Made by a program: the position numbers and the translations under genes | NCBI RefSeq assembly: GCF_965638725.1 | Contig: NC_134949.1 | Span: 76,786,017 to 76,850,016, forward strand | Direction: 5' to 3' | Source: Aptenodytes patagonicus | Lineage: Eukaryota > Chordata > Aves > Sphenisciformes > Spheniscidae | DNA: 64,000 nucleotides | Notes under the pieces: model-generated | The model's database searches: none | What the model saw: the letters and a program-made list of their open reading frames with translations, nothing else | What the model was told of the DNA's origin: nothing | Part shown: one piece after another, positions 33,301-44,098 of the stretch | How positions within the stretch are numbered: position 1 is the first letter of the stretch | Layout: each line of letters opens with the position of its first letter

Positions 33301-36190
33301 ATAAACAACATAAACGTATGCCACGTGCCTATAGGTTATATTTTGGGAGCGTCAGAAGGAGAGGCTTGTGGACCGCTGCAGAGGTTGTTGGGAGAATCTG
33401 CTGCTGGTGAGAAAAGCAAACTGTTCCATAGGCTGGACTATATAGACTGCTCCCGCGGGAAGGGGGATTGCAGGCTGCAAGTGAAACTTGCGGGGTGTCG
33501 GCATGTGCCAGCAGTAGCTAGCCATGCAGGGTGGCATTGGTTGCCCCGAGTTGGGCATCCATGTTGGACATCTAAGATGGAGCTACGGGCTCTCTCGCTA
33601 GTCAGTGGAGAGGAACAAGCACCTTCAGCATGAAATTCCTCTCCTCCTGACCGGACTGGTCTTTGAGAAAGCATCAAGAAAACCGGAGGCACAGCCCAAA
33701 TAAAAGAAGGAGCTTAACCCTGAGATAGATAAAGCACATGGAGACCTTTTGGGGGAGTGCTGACTCAAAGGGAGCTTGAACTCTGAAAGAAAAGAGTTTC
33801 CTGCAGCTGATTCCTCCCATGGGCAGGAAAGCAGGGCTTTGCATGGTTTCTGTAGCTAATATACGGGGTGGGGAGCAGGGGGCGAACATTTCTGGAGCAC
33901 CTCCTTGTGGAGCACCTGGAGAATTTATGGAACATCTTTGCCAGCTTCATCCTCTCTGGAACAACCTGCAAATCTTCAAATTATGGAAACAATGTCCAGA
34001 GTGAGACTCAGCTTCTAGGAGAAGTCCTAATTCTGGGATTCCTCTGGAACCAAGCGGGAACGGAAATTGAAAATGACCAAAAGATGCAAAGCATGAGCCG
34101 AGACAGCTGGAGACTTTGCAAAAGGAGTTCAAGCAACATCTGGAAACTTCTAAGAGAGGTTTATAAGAGGTCACCTGCAGACAAGGATAAAAGGCTTCAG
34201 TGTCCAGAGAGAGTGCGAAATTCTCCTGGAAGATTCCCAGTTTAAAATTGCAAGATGGATCAAAGAGGTGATCAGCAGCATGACTATCATGGAAAAGAAT
34301 GTTTTCCAGAAAATAAGAGGCACAAGAAAAGCTTTGGCCAATTTACAAGCCAAGATGAACCACAGCAAAGAGTTAAGAAATGAAAAAATCACTCAGAAAA
34401 GGAAATCAAAGGTTTGCAGGTCACCACTGGAAAAAACAGCCTCCTGCTGTAGACAAGGGCTAGCCAGAACACCACCTACTACCAAACACTCTCCACCATT
34501 TTCAGTCTGCAGGAGAAAGGGATCAGACTGTCTGTCCCAGCTGAGTCAGTATAAAAGCCACGGTCTTTGAGGAGAATACATCTGGGAGGTTTATTCAACT
34601 CAGTCCATAACCACGGTGTAAGGGAATGGCTCTGAAATAGGGTGCCTAGGAGCCAACTTGATGGGTTCAGCTCTTACGGCGGTGAGAACTTGCCTTCAGG
34701 AAACAAGATTGAATTATCTAGGCTGGCTGTATGACTAGAATCAACCATCAAATTAGAGAGAGCTGGTCAGCCATGTGCTACAAAGTGGGGGACAAAGAGA
34801 ATTCCGCTGAAGGATCTGGATCATTTTGGTTGAATAACAAGATATTACTGAAGACTTCCAGGGTGAATTGGACATTGACCTATTAACAGATTTTCAATTA
34901 TGGGATGACCAGATTGAAACCAGGGGAAAAAATGAAACGAGAGCACATAAAAACCTGAGCTGGGTCAGAAAAAAGGTCCAGCTGTCCCGGAGTCCAACAG
35001 GAGATGCCTCGAGAGGAGCAGACGAACAGAGCATGCATGTAATGAAAGCTCCCCAGGCCCAGTCTCCCAGCTCCCGGTGGCCCGCGGTGCAGAGACTTCC
35101 TGAGCCAGAAATGATATCTCTCTGTTTAATGGGAAGCCAAAGACACCGTGAGAGGCAGAGGAATTTGCCAAGGTGCTTAAAGCATGGGCTGCAGCAGAGC
35201 ATTGGGCCAAGAAGCAGACACTGGTGAGAAGTTGGTCAGTCACCGGGAGTCCTGTCAGTGCAGCTCTGTGGCTAACGCAGACAGAAGAAAAGAGAACTTT
35301 CTGTTTCACAGAGTGCCACAGGTACCTAATGTATGTAAAACAAGAGGGACAGCGGCCATGCAAAAACGCAGCTGAATTCAGAAGCAGAAATAAAATAACC
35401 TGACTGTGGGAAGGTGGTGGGCCAAGACAAGACACAATGTGCAACGAAGCCTTCGCAGTATTGCAAAATGGGGAAATGGGGGTAGATCTAGCTTGGGGGG
35501 CAGAGTCAGGACCACATTTTTGTGCAGGACTGTTACAAAAACCTTACAAGGGGGACATTAGTCACAGAGGCACTCCTAGGCCATGTGAAGTGGGTGATAT
35601 TAACAGAGATGGCCCAAAGTCTACCAGACCAGCCAAGCTAGACCAGCACTTGGGCTAATGGTGGCCGAACTAATCAGCTTGAAATGGATAGTGGTGACAG
35701 GAGAGCGTAGACACTTCCAAACCTGGGAAAGTCAGATTGGTGAAACTGGAGCAAAAAGTCAGGCATGGTGTTGTCAGGCGTGATGTTGTCCTCAGTGCCC
35801 TGTGGCTGTAACTGTGTGATAAGCACCAGGAACTGTGCCTTACCCATCAGTTTGGAAATTCCCTTAAAGACGTGTTTCAAGCGAAGCAAACTATTTGCAG
35901 GTAGCTGGTCTGCAACGAAAAGCTGTCCTGCCTCCCCGGGGCAGTAAAAAATAAAGGTGACTCCACTCTGAGGTCACTTCCAGCCCTGTCTGATGGGAGG
36001 GTCTGAAACCTACCTGGAGACCTGGAGCCTTCAGAGACTCTTACCCAACAGGTCAGTCAGATCTTGTGGATGTGAAACAGAAATGATCCCCATCTCTCTG
36101 CTGGATGTTTTCCAGGAGCAGCAACCAGGAACAAGTAAAACACCCTTTCCCCTAAGTCCCCCCTCTGAAGTCACTGGAAAGAAGCTGTGT
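33301..36190 (+). other. Unexplained purine-rich stretch; possible 5' half of a decayed retroelement
   Basis: This region is rich in purines on the + strand and carries several open frames of 60-125 codons on that strand, directly upstream of recognisable gypsy-type pol fragments. A short stretch near 35930-35980 (VKNKGDSTLRS) could correspond to the VKKKDGSLRF motif at the start of the RT domain. Its distance to the next RT motif is too large for an intact element, which implies an insertion or rearrangement. I could not recognise gag zinc knuckles, a protease DSG/DTG context or LTR ends. Confidence 0.35.
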
Positions 36191-36194
36191 CTGT

Positions 36195-36830
36195 GAATGA
36201 AGATACCTTGGATGATACCATTTGGGTCAGTTTGGTTATTCACAATAGATCCGAAAGCTGTATATTGACAGGCAGAAGCAGAGCTGAAAGATGGAGAAAA
36301 TTGCTTTCTCAGTGAAGCCAAATCTGGCAATTTAGTGGTGGTCAGGGGCTTACGTAATGCACTAGCTAGAGGCTGCTGGGGAAGGTATGGCACGCCACGC
36401 CAACAGGAGGCCTTGGATGGCCTCAGCCTTTCAAGAGGACTGATGTGCTTAGGCTATTTATGGGTGCATGCTGAGACCTTTGAACAAGAAGTGGTAGGTG
36501 CAGTTACACACGGCTTGTGATAAGTTCAAGGCTGACAGTCTGTAACTGGTCCCAAAGGAAAGGGAGTTGTTCCAAAAGCAGGTAACATGTGTCCGCCACA
36601 CAACTGGTGATGGGGAATTTCCACTGAAAAAAACAAAACTGAGACTGCATGGAGCTGGCCCGCTCCCCAGCCACTCGCGGAGGTGGAGGTCGGTAGGACT
36701 CTGCTCCTGTTACAGAAGGTTTGTTTGTAGATTTGCTAACATTGCAAAACCTTGCACAGGCAAGGTGACGGAGAGCATTTCAGTGGCCAACAGAATGAGA
36801 TTTAGCAGTTTCAACTAGTGCAATTCTTGC
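36195..36830 (+). pseudogene. Gypsy-type reverse transcriptase relic
   Basis: The block at 36198-36326 aligns by eye with the RT segment running from PRIDDTLD through SGYWQ to EKTAFS. A frameshift near 36327 leads to the segment containing LRNALA, GLSLSR and HAETFEQE (36347-36490). A further frame change leads to FQKQVTCVRHTTGDGEF and YRRFVCRFANIAKP (36570-36770). The catalytic Asp pair after Tyr-Leu is absent. Confidence in RT ancestry is high because of the YRRFV-F--IAKP signature. Confidence 0.8.
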
Positions 36831-37549
36831 CAGTGGTTAAATTTACTGATAAGTTTTGTTGGTATTTGCGCAGGAGGAACACTGTAGTAAGAGTAGGCCA
36901 TGACTCCCTGCAATAGCTCACTCTCTGGGCCTAGGAATCCCAAATGCAATTTGCCCAAGTATTAAGGAAAATGGCAATTTTGCAACTGCATAGTTAACTA
37001 CACGTCTGGGCATAAATGGAGTAGCAGTGATGCCTAGTCCAGGCAGCAGCTTTGGGGCTCAGTGCAAGCAATGTCATGGATGCGAAATGGAAGAGTTGAT
37101 TCTTCAAGGGGATGAATGGAGAGAAGGAGATGCTTGTTTCCTCTCTTACAACTTGTAGATGGGCAAATGCTTCTAGTTCACCCAGGAGAACCGAGGAAGG
37201 GCAATGCCAGGGAGGGAGTGTGGGCTCCTGAACGAGTTCACGCCGGAAGGTGCATCACAGAAAGGATCCCAGTAGGATGCAACTAGAAAATGAGCTGGGA
37301 AACTCAACTGTCCTGGAATGAGGTATACCTCTGGAGCACAATGGAGTGTATCTTTGGAGTACCAAGGGAAAGGCATTCTGGTCATGGTGAGAAAGTTTGG
37401 AGTTAAAGGTGAAATACTGCATAAAAGTTATAGTGCATGGAAACAACCTATAGAGCACCTTGTTAGGTGATGTCTGGAGCAGGAAGTTTTGAGATTATTA
37501 TTTTAAAACCGGCAAATGTTTTGAACCATACTGGGTTTCTATACATCTC

Positions 37550-38110
37550 CAAAAAGCCTTAGCTAAGCTAAGGGAAAAATCCTATTGGGTAAGATTCAGG
37601 AAGGATGTAGAAAATGTATGCAGGAGATGAATGCCCCTATTGCAAATAACGGTCCCACAGAAACACAGGGAGACACCATGAAATAATATCTGGCAGAGTC
37701 ATTTCATTAATGGGCTGCGTTGCCTGATGTTCTTGGGTTTCTGTCTGAAGCAGATTCTGGGAGCTGCAGACTATTTCACAAAATGCCCTGAAGCTTGTCT
37801 GTTAGGACACTAGTACCAGATGCCCAAGTGAAAGACGTCCTCTCCCTCCAAGTCCTAGGAGGTATGGGAGGATTGCACAAAGCTCGAGGGAGAAACACTG
37901 AATCCAGAACATTTCAGCAGATCTGTGAGGTGATTGAGATCCCTAAAACATCTCCATGTGACCACAGCCTGAAGGGTTGGTGGGATGTTTTTTTGCAGGC
38001 TCTTCCAGTCAACTGGTTTGCTCCTCAGAACTGCATCAAGTAGTAAGACCCAGCATATTCCAGTCCTTTTGAAGGCCTCAGGAGTAGCAAAGGACTTCCT
38101 CACCGTTTTG
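37550..38110 (+). pseudogene. Gypsy-type integrase relic
   Basis: The zinc-finger-region helix is at about 37552-37627 (LAKLREKSYWVRFRKDVE). The core strand ADYFTKCPEA lies at about 37768-37797, and GRNTESRTFQQICEVIEIPK at about 37885-37944 matches the gypsy GRNFES-F---C---GI-KT signature. The Asp of the usual SDQG before GRN is gone. Frame changes occur between the blocks. Confidence 0.82.
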
Positions 38111-38199
38111 GTGAAAACCTAAGGACTCCAGCATGCCTTTTTATGGAGTTTCAGGAGAAGAACAGAGAGTTTTGGATCATGCATAGAAGCACATGTTCC

Positions 38200-38216
38200 T
38201 TTTTTTTTTTTTTTTT
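38200..38216. repeat. T17 homopolymer
   Basis: A run of seventeen T lies inside the retroelement relic, between integrase core and tail. It is probably a later expansion or the poly(A) end of an antisense insertion. Confidence 0.8.
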
Positions 38217-38334
38217 GTAAGTGGAAATCTGGGATATTTTACAGTTTTAGAAAAAACAGAGTGTGAATCTTAAAAAGGATAAACCTAGAGCAACATTGTA
38301 GGACTTGCTGTATGAGGGCATACAGTACTGACCT

Positions 38335-38445
38335 GGATATTTATGGTGGTGTACAGGGTACCGTGGGGTCCTGAAACAAAATCCCATGCTATCACAAGGC
38401 CCATTAGAAAATGTACTAGGGAAAAACTTACTGGGGAAACAAAAC
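38335..38445 (+). pseudogene. Post-integrase (GPY/F-type) tail of the gypsy relic
   Basis: The frame reads VVYRVPWGPETKSHAITRPI, which resembles the VVYRVQ-GPR-K--VVHRDRL tail that follows gypsy integrases. It marks the most 3' recognised part of the element; no 3' LTR was recognised after it. Confidence 0.65.
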
Positions 38446-41400
38446 TTCAGGGTTTCGCTCTTCCTCTGCTCTTCCCTCACTGCAAACGTAGTTGTGAAAA
38501 GCCGAGGCTGGAGAAGTTGAAGCACAAATCCCCTTCCTCCCCACTAGCACCAAATGGGCAGAAATTTGCAGGCAGCCTGCAGGCACACTGAATGCACCTC
38601 GAGAGCACTCTGTGAGTGGCTGCCTGGAAGGGAATCAAGGAGCAGAAAACTACAAGAAAGGGAAGTACAAATATTTTGGATTAGCGATAGGAAAATACCT
38701 TACTGAAGTGTACTGTGTAATTACAGGTAAGTAAGAATGTGTCATTCATCACTTCTTAAATGATTTTCCCTTGTTCTCTGCGTGGTACGTTTATTAGAGC
38801 CTTGTCATTCTGAGCTCCTTCAGGATAAAGGAGGTGGCTGAGTCCTGCTAAATCCAAGGGTGCAGGACAGGCAGGACAGTCGCCCTCCTCTATGAAACAG
38901 TAACCGCCCCATCCCAGACACTTGGCTGCGGACAGGTAAGCCTAGTGAGAGTTTTTGGGAATAAGTGCTACTCAGAGCAGGCTGGCTCTGAGCAAAGACC
39001 CAGGCTCTTGTCGTACGAGTCCTCCTGGGTTCAGAGAAGAAGACTCGGTGTGTTTTTTATGAACCAGGACCCTAGTGAGAGAGCCTCTAAATTCATAATC
39101 AGTTTCTCCTCTTAATTGGGATAATCTTCAAGAACCCAAAGTTTTGATTTACCTTTAGGGGCAGAAGACATAATAGCGCTTTCTCTGTCTCTTTCATCAT
39201 AGACCTTCTGCTTAAGATTGTCCTCAGGCCATCCTGCCTGTCCTCTTGCTACACAACAAGGGTGCATAAGGGTGTACAGGTCTGGAAGGTACTGGAGTGT
39301 CGAGCCTTTTAACTGGAAGGACAGGAGGAGATATCAGGAGATCTGTTGGTGTCTGTCTGATTCTGTCACCACCCCAGATCTCCCTGGAGTATGCAAGCAA
39401 GGAAAAGGCAAGCTGAACTATTCCTTGCTGGCTGAGGATGGGTACCAACTGCAGTCAAGCCCCAGCCCATAAGCAGGACTGTACAGAGCTCAGCACAGAC
39501 ACTCAAGAAAAAGGACAGGCGCGTTCGATGATCACTAAAAATCTGTTGGACCAGAGGGAAGGATAAGACAGCCCTTGGACCCATCCTAGCTTGTCAGGAA
39601 GTATCCAGGATATCACTGGACCTTGCACCAACTGGGAAATACCCCCTTTGACCATTGTGCCCGAATTCCCTGCTCCCTCTGGAGTGCCCTTTGCTCCCGG
39701 ACCAGATGGCAGTGATGGTCGCCTGTGCCAGTGGTGCTCCCTGGGGTGTGCAGCGCCATGGAGAGCTGCCCCATGGTGTGCGGGGCTCTGAAGCACTCAC
39801 AAATCCTGCTTGGCAAGGGTTGCTTGCCTGCAGTGTTATTCGCCCCCCCCTTTCCTTCACCAGGCTGCTGCTGCAGCCTAGGCTTGAGCACTGGCTCTGT
39901 GCAGTGCCTGGCTGTGTGCGAGCAGTGGCGGTGGCAGGCCTGGCAAGCCTCCCTTCTTCACAGGGAGACTCTCCTCCCCTCGGATGAGCAGGTTTCCAGA
40001 CAGCTCCCTTTTATGAGGACGGATTTCAGCAAGGCTCTAAAAAACCACCCTCGTTTAACTCCTCTCCCAGTCTTGTTTTCTGTGTCCTGCTGGGGAGGTA
40101 TTGCATGACCCCCTTTAAGCTGTCGGCAGCCAGGCTTTCAACGTGGCAAGGGGGCCGGGCTGTGTCTGGGCAAATGTTTTCTTTCTGCGGTCAGAAAGCA
40201 GGGCTGGGCAAAGGCGCCGTGCCCGAGGCACATCCTGACAATGAGCCCCTGCCCACCCAGGCCATGCTGGGTCCCGATCTCCCACGTCGATGGCAGGGAC
40301 AGCAAGGATGGCAGTGACCTTGGGTCTTCCCCAGGGGCAGCGCTTTTCCCTCGGGAGCAGCAGGGACCCTCACGCTGTTGGGGAGGAGCCCTCCCTGGTG
40401 GGGAGGAACAGAGGGGTGCCAGGAAGAGAGCCCGGGGTGCGTCGGCAGGATGGGGACACGCTTGTGCCACCCACACAGCCCACTTCTGAGGCACGCTGGC
40501 ACCCGCTGTCTCCGGCAGCTTGGCTCAGTGTTGATGCCCTGCTAAAAGGTGGCGGGCAGCCTGTGCATCTCAGCATGGGGACCCCTGCTCTCAGGCAGAC
40601 ATTGTTGAGGTTGCAATTGCATCATTCCCCCCACACACATGCACATACCCCACAACCATGAAGGTCCCAATCATCTTTTAATAAAAATACCTTACATCCC
40701 AAGCCCCAAGCACAAACCTGCCGTGCCTGCTGGTGGCCTTGGCAAAGAGCAGAGAATTAAATCACCAAACCCAGGGCCATGCTTCGGCATGTACCCATTA
40801 AAGCTCATGAATTTATGTCAGGGTTGGAAAAGGTCCATGGTATGGAAAGGTCAGTTGTTTTATTGTCCTTTACTGTCCTGAACAAGGTGCAAGGAGGAAG
40901 CAATAGGTCGGAGAGGTGCAGGACTCCTAGAAGTGAGCAGGTGAGGCGTGACGTCCAAGCCAGGGAAAGCAGTGGGCGATGCTTGTCATACCTCCTTGCA
41001 TTCAGAGCAGGGTGGGCAGCAGGTCCCTGCAAATCTCCTCTGCTGCAAGGAGAGGAAGGCATGCAGCCATTTCACTGCTTTCCTTGAACTTTACTCTGCG
41101 ACTTTTCTAAAACAGCCGTGGCCAAAGTTCAGCCCACGGAGCTCTGCACAGTGGTCCAGGCTTTTGTGAGGAGGTCTTGCTTGTGGGCTTTGCCATACAG
41201 CACAAGCCCCTCTTTAAAACCCCCAGTGTGTGAAGTCTCGAGCAAGGCAATAAGGCCTTGACCAAAACGGTGCTCCCTGAAGAGCAGAGGCACCGTGAGG
41301 TACAAATACCTGCACTTGCCCTGTAAGCTGAGCTGAGGTGGTGGAAGTTTGGCTGGGCGAGCAGTCAGGCAAGCAGGACTGCTACCACATCCTCGTTCCC

Positions 41401-42780
41401 CAGCCCCACAAACCTAATGGTGAAGGAGACAAGAAAGCTTGGATTTTTTTATTACTTTCCCATTTTGCAGATTAATATTATAATTCATGTTCTTTTTTTT
41501 TGGTTTTAAACACCTTTTCTTGGTGTAGCCAAAACCATTTAGAGGAGTTTCCCGAGGCATCTGTACGCCGGGGAGCTGTTGGGGGTTTGGCTGTCCCATA
41601 ACACTGGCTCTGCAGGAGGGGGACAGGAACTGGGTGCTGGCAGCGGTGTAATGGCAAGTGCCTGCAGCAGGACAGTACGTCTCCTTCAAGTCTACATCTT
41701 CTGTGGGGCCGAAACAGACCAAAGTGGCACCAGTCCATCCACTCCCAGGAACGCTACCCACAATGGCTGGTTTTTTAGCCTCATTTCTGGGGTTGTCCAC
41801 TGGAAGAGTCTCCTCTAAGCACTTGGATGCAGCTCAATGTGACAAAGTCCATGCTGGCAGTTTGAGATCCTACTAGCACCAGCAGCTGATGCCAGAATCA
41901 GGCAAATTTCAGACCTGTATCCCCATGCCTGTAGAGTTCAGGCCAGCTGAGAAGTAGAGACTTTCTCAGCAGAGGGAGGCAAAAGACCCCTAGATGCCTT
42001 GTTGACATTAATCACCCTGCTTATGCCACTGGCAGCTGAAACCGTGGCAGTGTGAGAGCTGGTGGCAGTTTCCAGCCTGGTCCTGCATGCAACATGGTGC
42101 CTTAGGGATCTATAATCAAAGTTTTGATTATTAGGGCAAAATTGGTCATAAAGAGGAAATAGAATGAAATAAAATGAAAGTGCAGCTATCAGCTTCCCTT
42201 GAGTTTAACTTGATCTATTTTAATTTAAATGGAAAACGTCACACAGCTTATCTATAACACTTTAAAGCACTAGTCAGGAACATACTGCCAACGCTAGATA
42301 GTGGCACGTTTTAGCAGCAGTATGATGGACATAAAGTTCTTTAACACGCATGGAAAACCAAACCTCAAATGCTCTGCTAAGAAAAACATTTGGGACTCAT
42401 GAAGAAAGTACGGAGCTAGGGGCAGGAAGAAATGCACACTGCCTAGCGCAGCATCTCGTTGTGTATCTTGGCATCTTTTTACCTGTTTCTGAAAGTTTCT
42501 AATGGCAAGAATAGAAAACATCTATTGCAAAGATGCTGTGAGGCAAGTTCATGCACGTGAGGCGTTTCGAAACCCCCGGGAGCCTTGCCCAGCCATCATA
42601 CGGTGACCTCAGGCAGGGGGTAAACGAGACAAGCTCCTGATGTCCCTTCATCAAAATGACCGGAGCAGCTTCACTTGAGTGCAACTTGTGCCGCGGCTCC
42701 CGAGAGCAAAAGCTCTCAAGCCGACAGTCTTCTCCTAGATTGTTTTTATGTTCATGACAGACTGCAAGTGGAATAAAATT

Positions 42781-42804
42781 CCCCCCCCCGCCCCCCCCCC
42801 CCCC
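42781..42804. repeat. C-run (C9-G-C14)
   Basis: Two C homopolymers are separated by one G. This is a simple repeat. Confidence 0.85.
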
Positions 42805-44002
42805 GGCCCTAGGCAAAGGCTTTGGAGAGGCGCATGGGGTTTGTGCTTTGGGAAATGCCCCCTCAGGCGGAGCTGGTGCCCAGCTGACGCAGAGCGTCCC
42901 CGTCTCCTTGTGCTGTGGCCCTGGGAAGGCAAACCTCTTCCAGCTCCCAATGGTGTGCTCAAGTTCCCACTCGACATGGAGAGCGCCGAGGATGGTGCGG
43001 AGAGCGCTGCTTTGATGGCCTGGCATTGATATCAAAGCCAGGTACACAGCCTTATTTCCCACTCAAGGCAGCTGCAGGACGGCGCCTCTTTCCTCTGGAG
43101 GGGGAAGCTCGCGCACGGGGCAGGAAGCCATCATGGAACAGCCAGCTCAGGAAGGGGCCGGGGCCAAGATTTTGTTTTTAACCTGTTTCTTGTTTATTTA
43201 AACCTTTGAGGAAGACGAATAAAAGCAGCCACTGACAGAGGCTGGCTGTGTCGCAATCGGAGCTGCGTGCGCTGGCTGAGTCGTGGCGGCGGCAGCAAAG
43301 GCAGCCTGTGTGATGGCAGAAACTGCCTCTCTGGTCGTTCGTCAGCCTCGCAGACCCACCAGCATCTTGTGCAGGAGCCAGGGTGCTCAAGGCAGGTATC
43401 CTGAGCACATCCGCATCAAGCCAGCAGCCATTCGATGCTGCTGCTTTAGCTGGCCGCAGGAGAGTTGTGCTGCCTGCCAGGCAGCAGTTCGAGATCAGGG
43501 CTTTGAAGCTGCCCAGTTCTCTGCTGAAGGAGAAATTAGAGGTGCTGATATTCTTGTCCTGGTTATTTTGTGCGGAACAGGTAAAAGTAACTTGTTCCCC
43601 ATTGCAGAGAGGCATCGGTCCCGGATGGATTTGCCCCTGGGGCTGATCAAGACCTCACCTCTGCCGCCTGCTAGTGCTGCCCGTGCCGCAGGGCTTGCTG
43701 CCTCCTGCCCTGAAAGCGGCTGTCTTACAGACTTTCTGGCCCTCTGTGCAGCACCAAGAGACATAACACTGCCACGTATTTGATGCTGCACGTGGGACGG
43801 CAACAGATTTCCCATGCTCAGCCATTTTTGTTGCTGTTCACATTTCCCCCACATCGTTCATGCTCCCCAATTCAGGCTCCTGGTTTTGCTAAGGGCAAAT
43901 TCCCGCTCCATCAAAGCAATGCTTGCCAGTGAGACCAGTGGCCGAGATATATATCTGCCTCCTCTCCCCCATCTGAACTGGCTGCCACCTCCCCTGGCTG
44001 TG

Positions 44003-44098
44003 ATTCCACGGTGCACCGGTTTGGGAGCGCGCTAGTTTGGGAGCGCACTGGTTTGGTCCCACAGTGCACTGGTTTGGGAGCGCACTGGTTTGGGAATC
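44003..44098. repeat. 16-bp minisatellite, about five units
   Basis: The unit GCACTGGTTTGGGAGC recurs about five times with small changes, one unit being interrupted by TCCCACAGT. The interruption also occurs before the first unit as a similar TTCCACG, so the higher-order unit may include it. Confidence 0.8.

Larger units (their letters stand above)
36195..38450 (+). mobile_element. Decayed Ty3/gypsy-type retrotransposon pol (RT-IN), dead relic
   Basis: Fragments of a gypsy-class pol occur in the expected 5'-3' order on the + strand. They are RT palm (TIDPKAVY then QAEAELKD, and EKIAFSVKPNL), RT C-terminus (TFEQE, FQKQVTCVRHTTGDGEF, LCSCYRRFVCRFANIAKP), the integrase zinc-finger region (LAKLREKSYWVRFRKDVE), integrase core (ADYFTKCPEA and GRNTESRTFQQICEV) and the segment after the integrase (VVYRVPWGPETKSH). 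Reading frame changes and stops separate the blocks. The catalytic YLDD is replaced by YLWV, and the integrase second-Asp motif SDQG is HKARG. RNase H was not recognised between 36.83 and 37.5 kb. It cannot be active. Similarity is to gypsy/Gmr1/Mag-like elements rather than retroviruses, judged from memory of family motifs. Confidence 0.82.

Noticed and set aside
34196-34570. Possible C2H2 zinc-finger pseudogene
   Set aside because: Isolated look-alikes (RLQCPERV, KKSFGQF, SQLSQYKSH) are in different frames and do not show the Cys2-His2 spacing.
43283-43783. A 166-codon plus-strand frame
   Set aside because: No start context, domain or splice support, and frames are open on the other strand as well.
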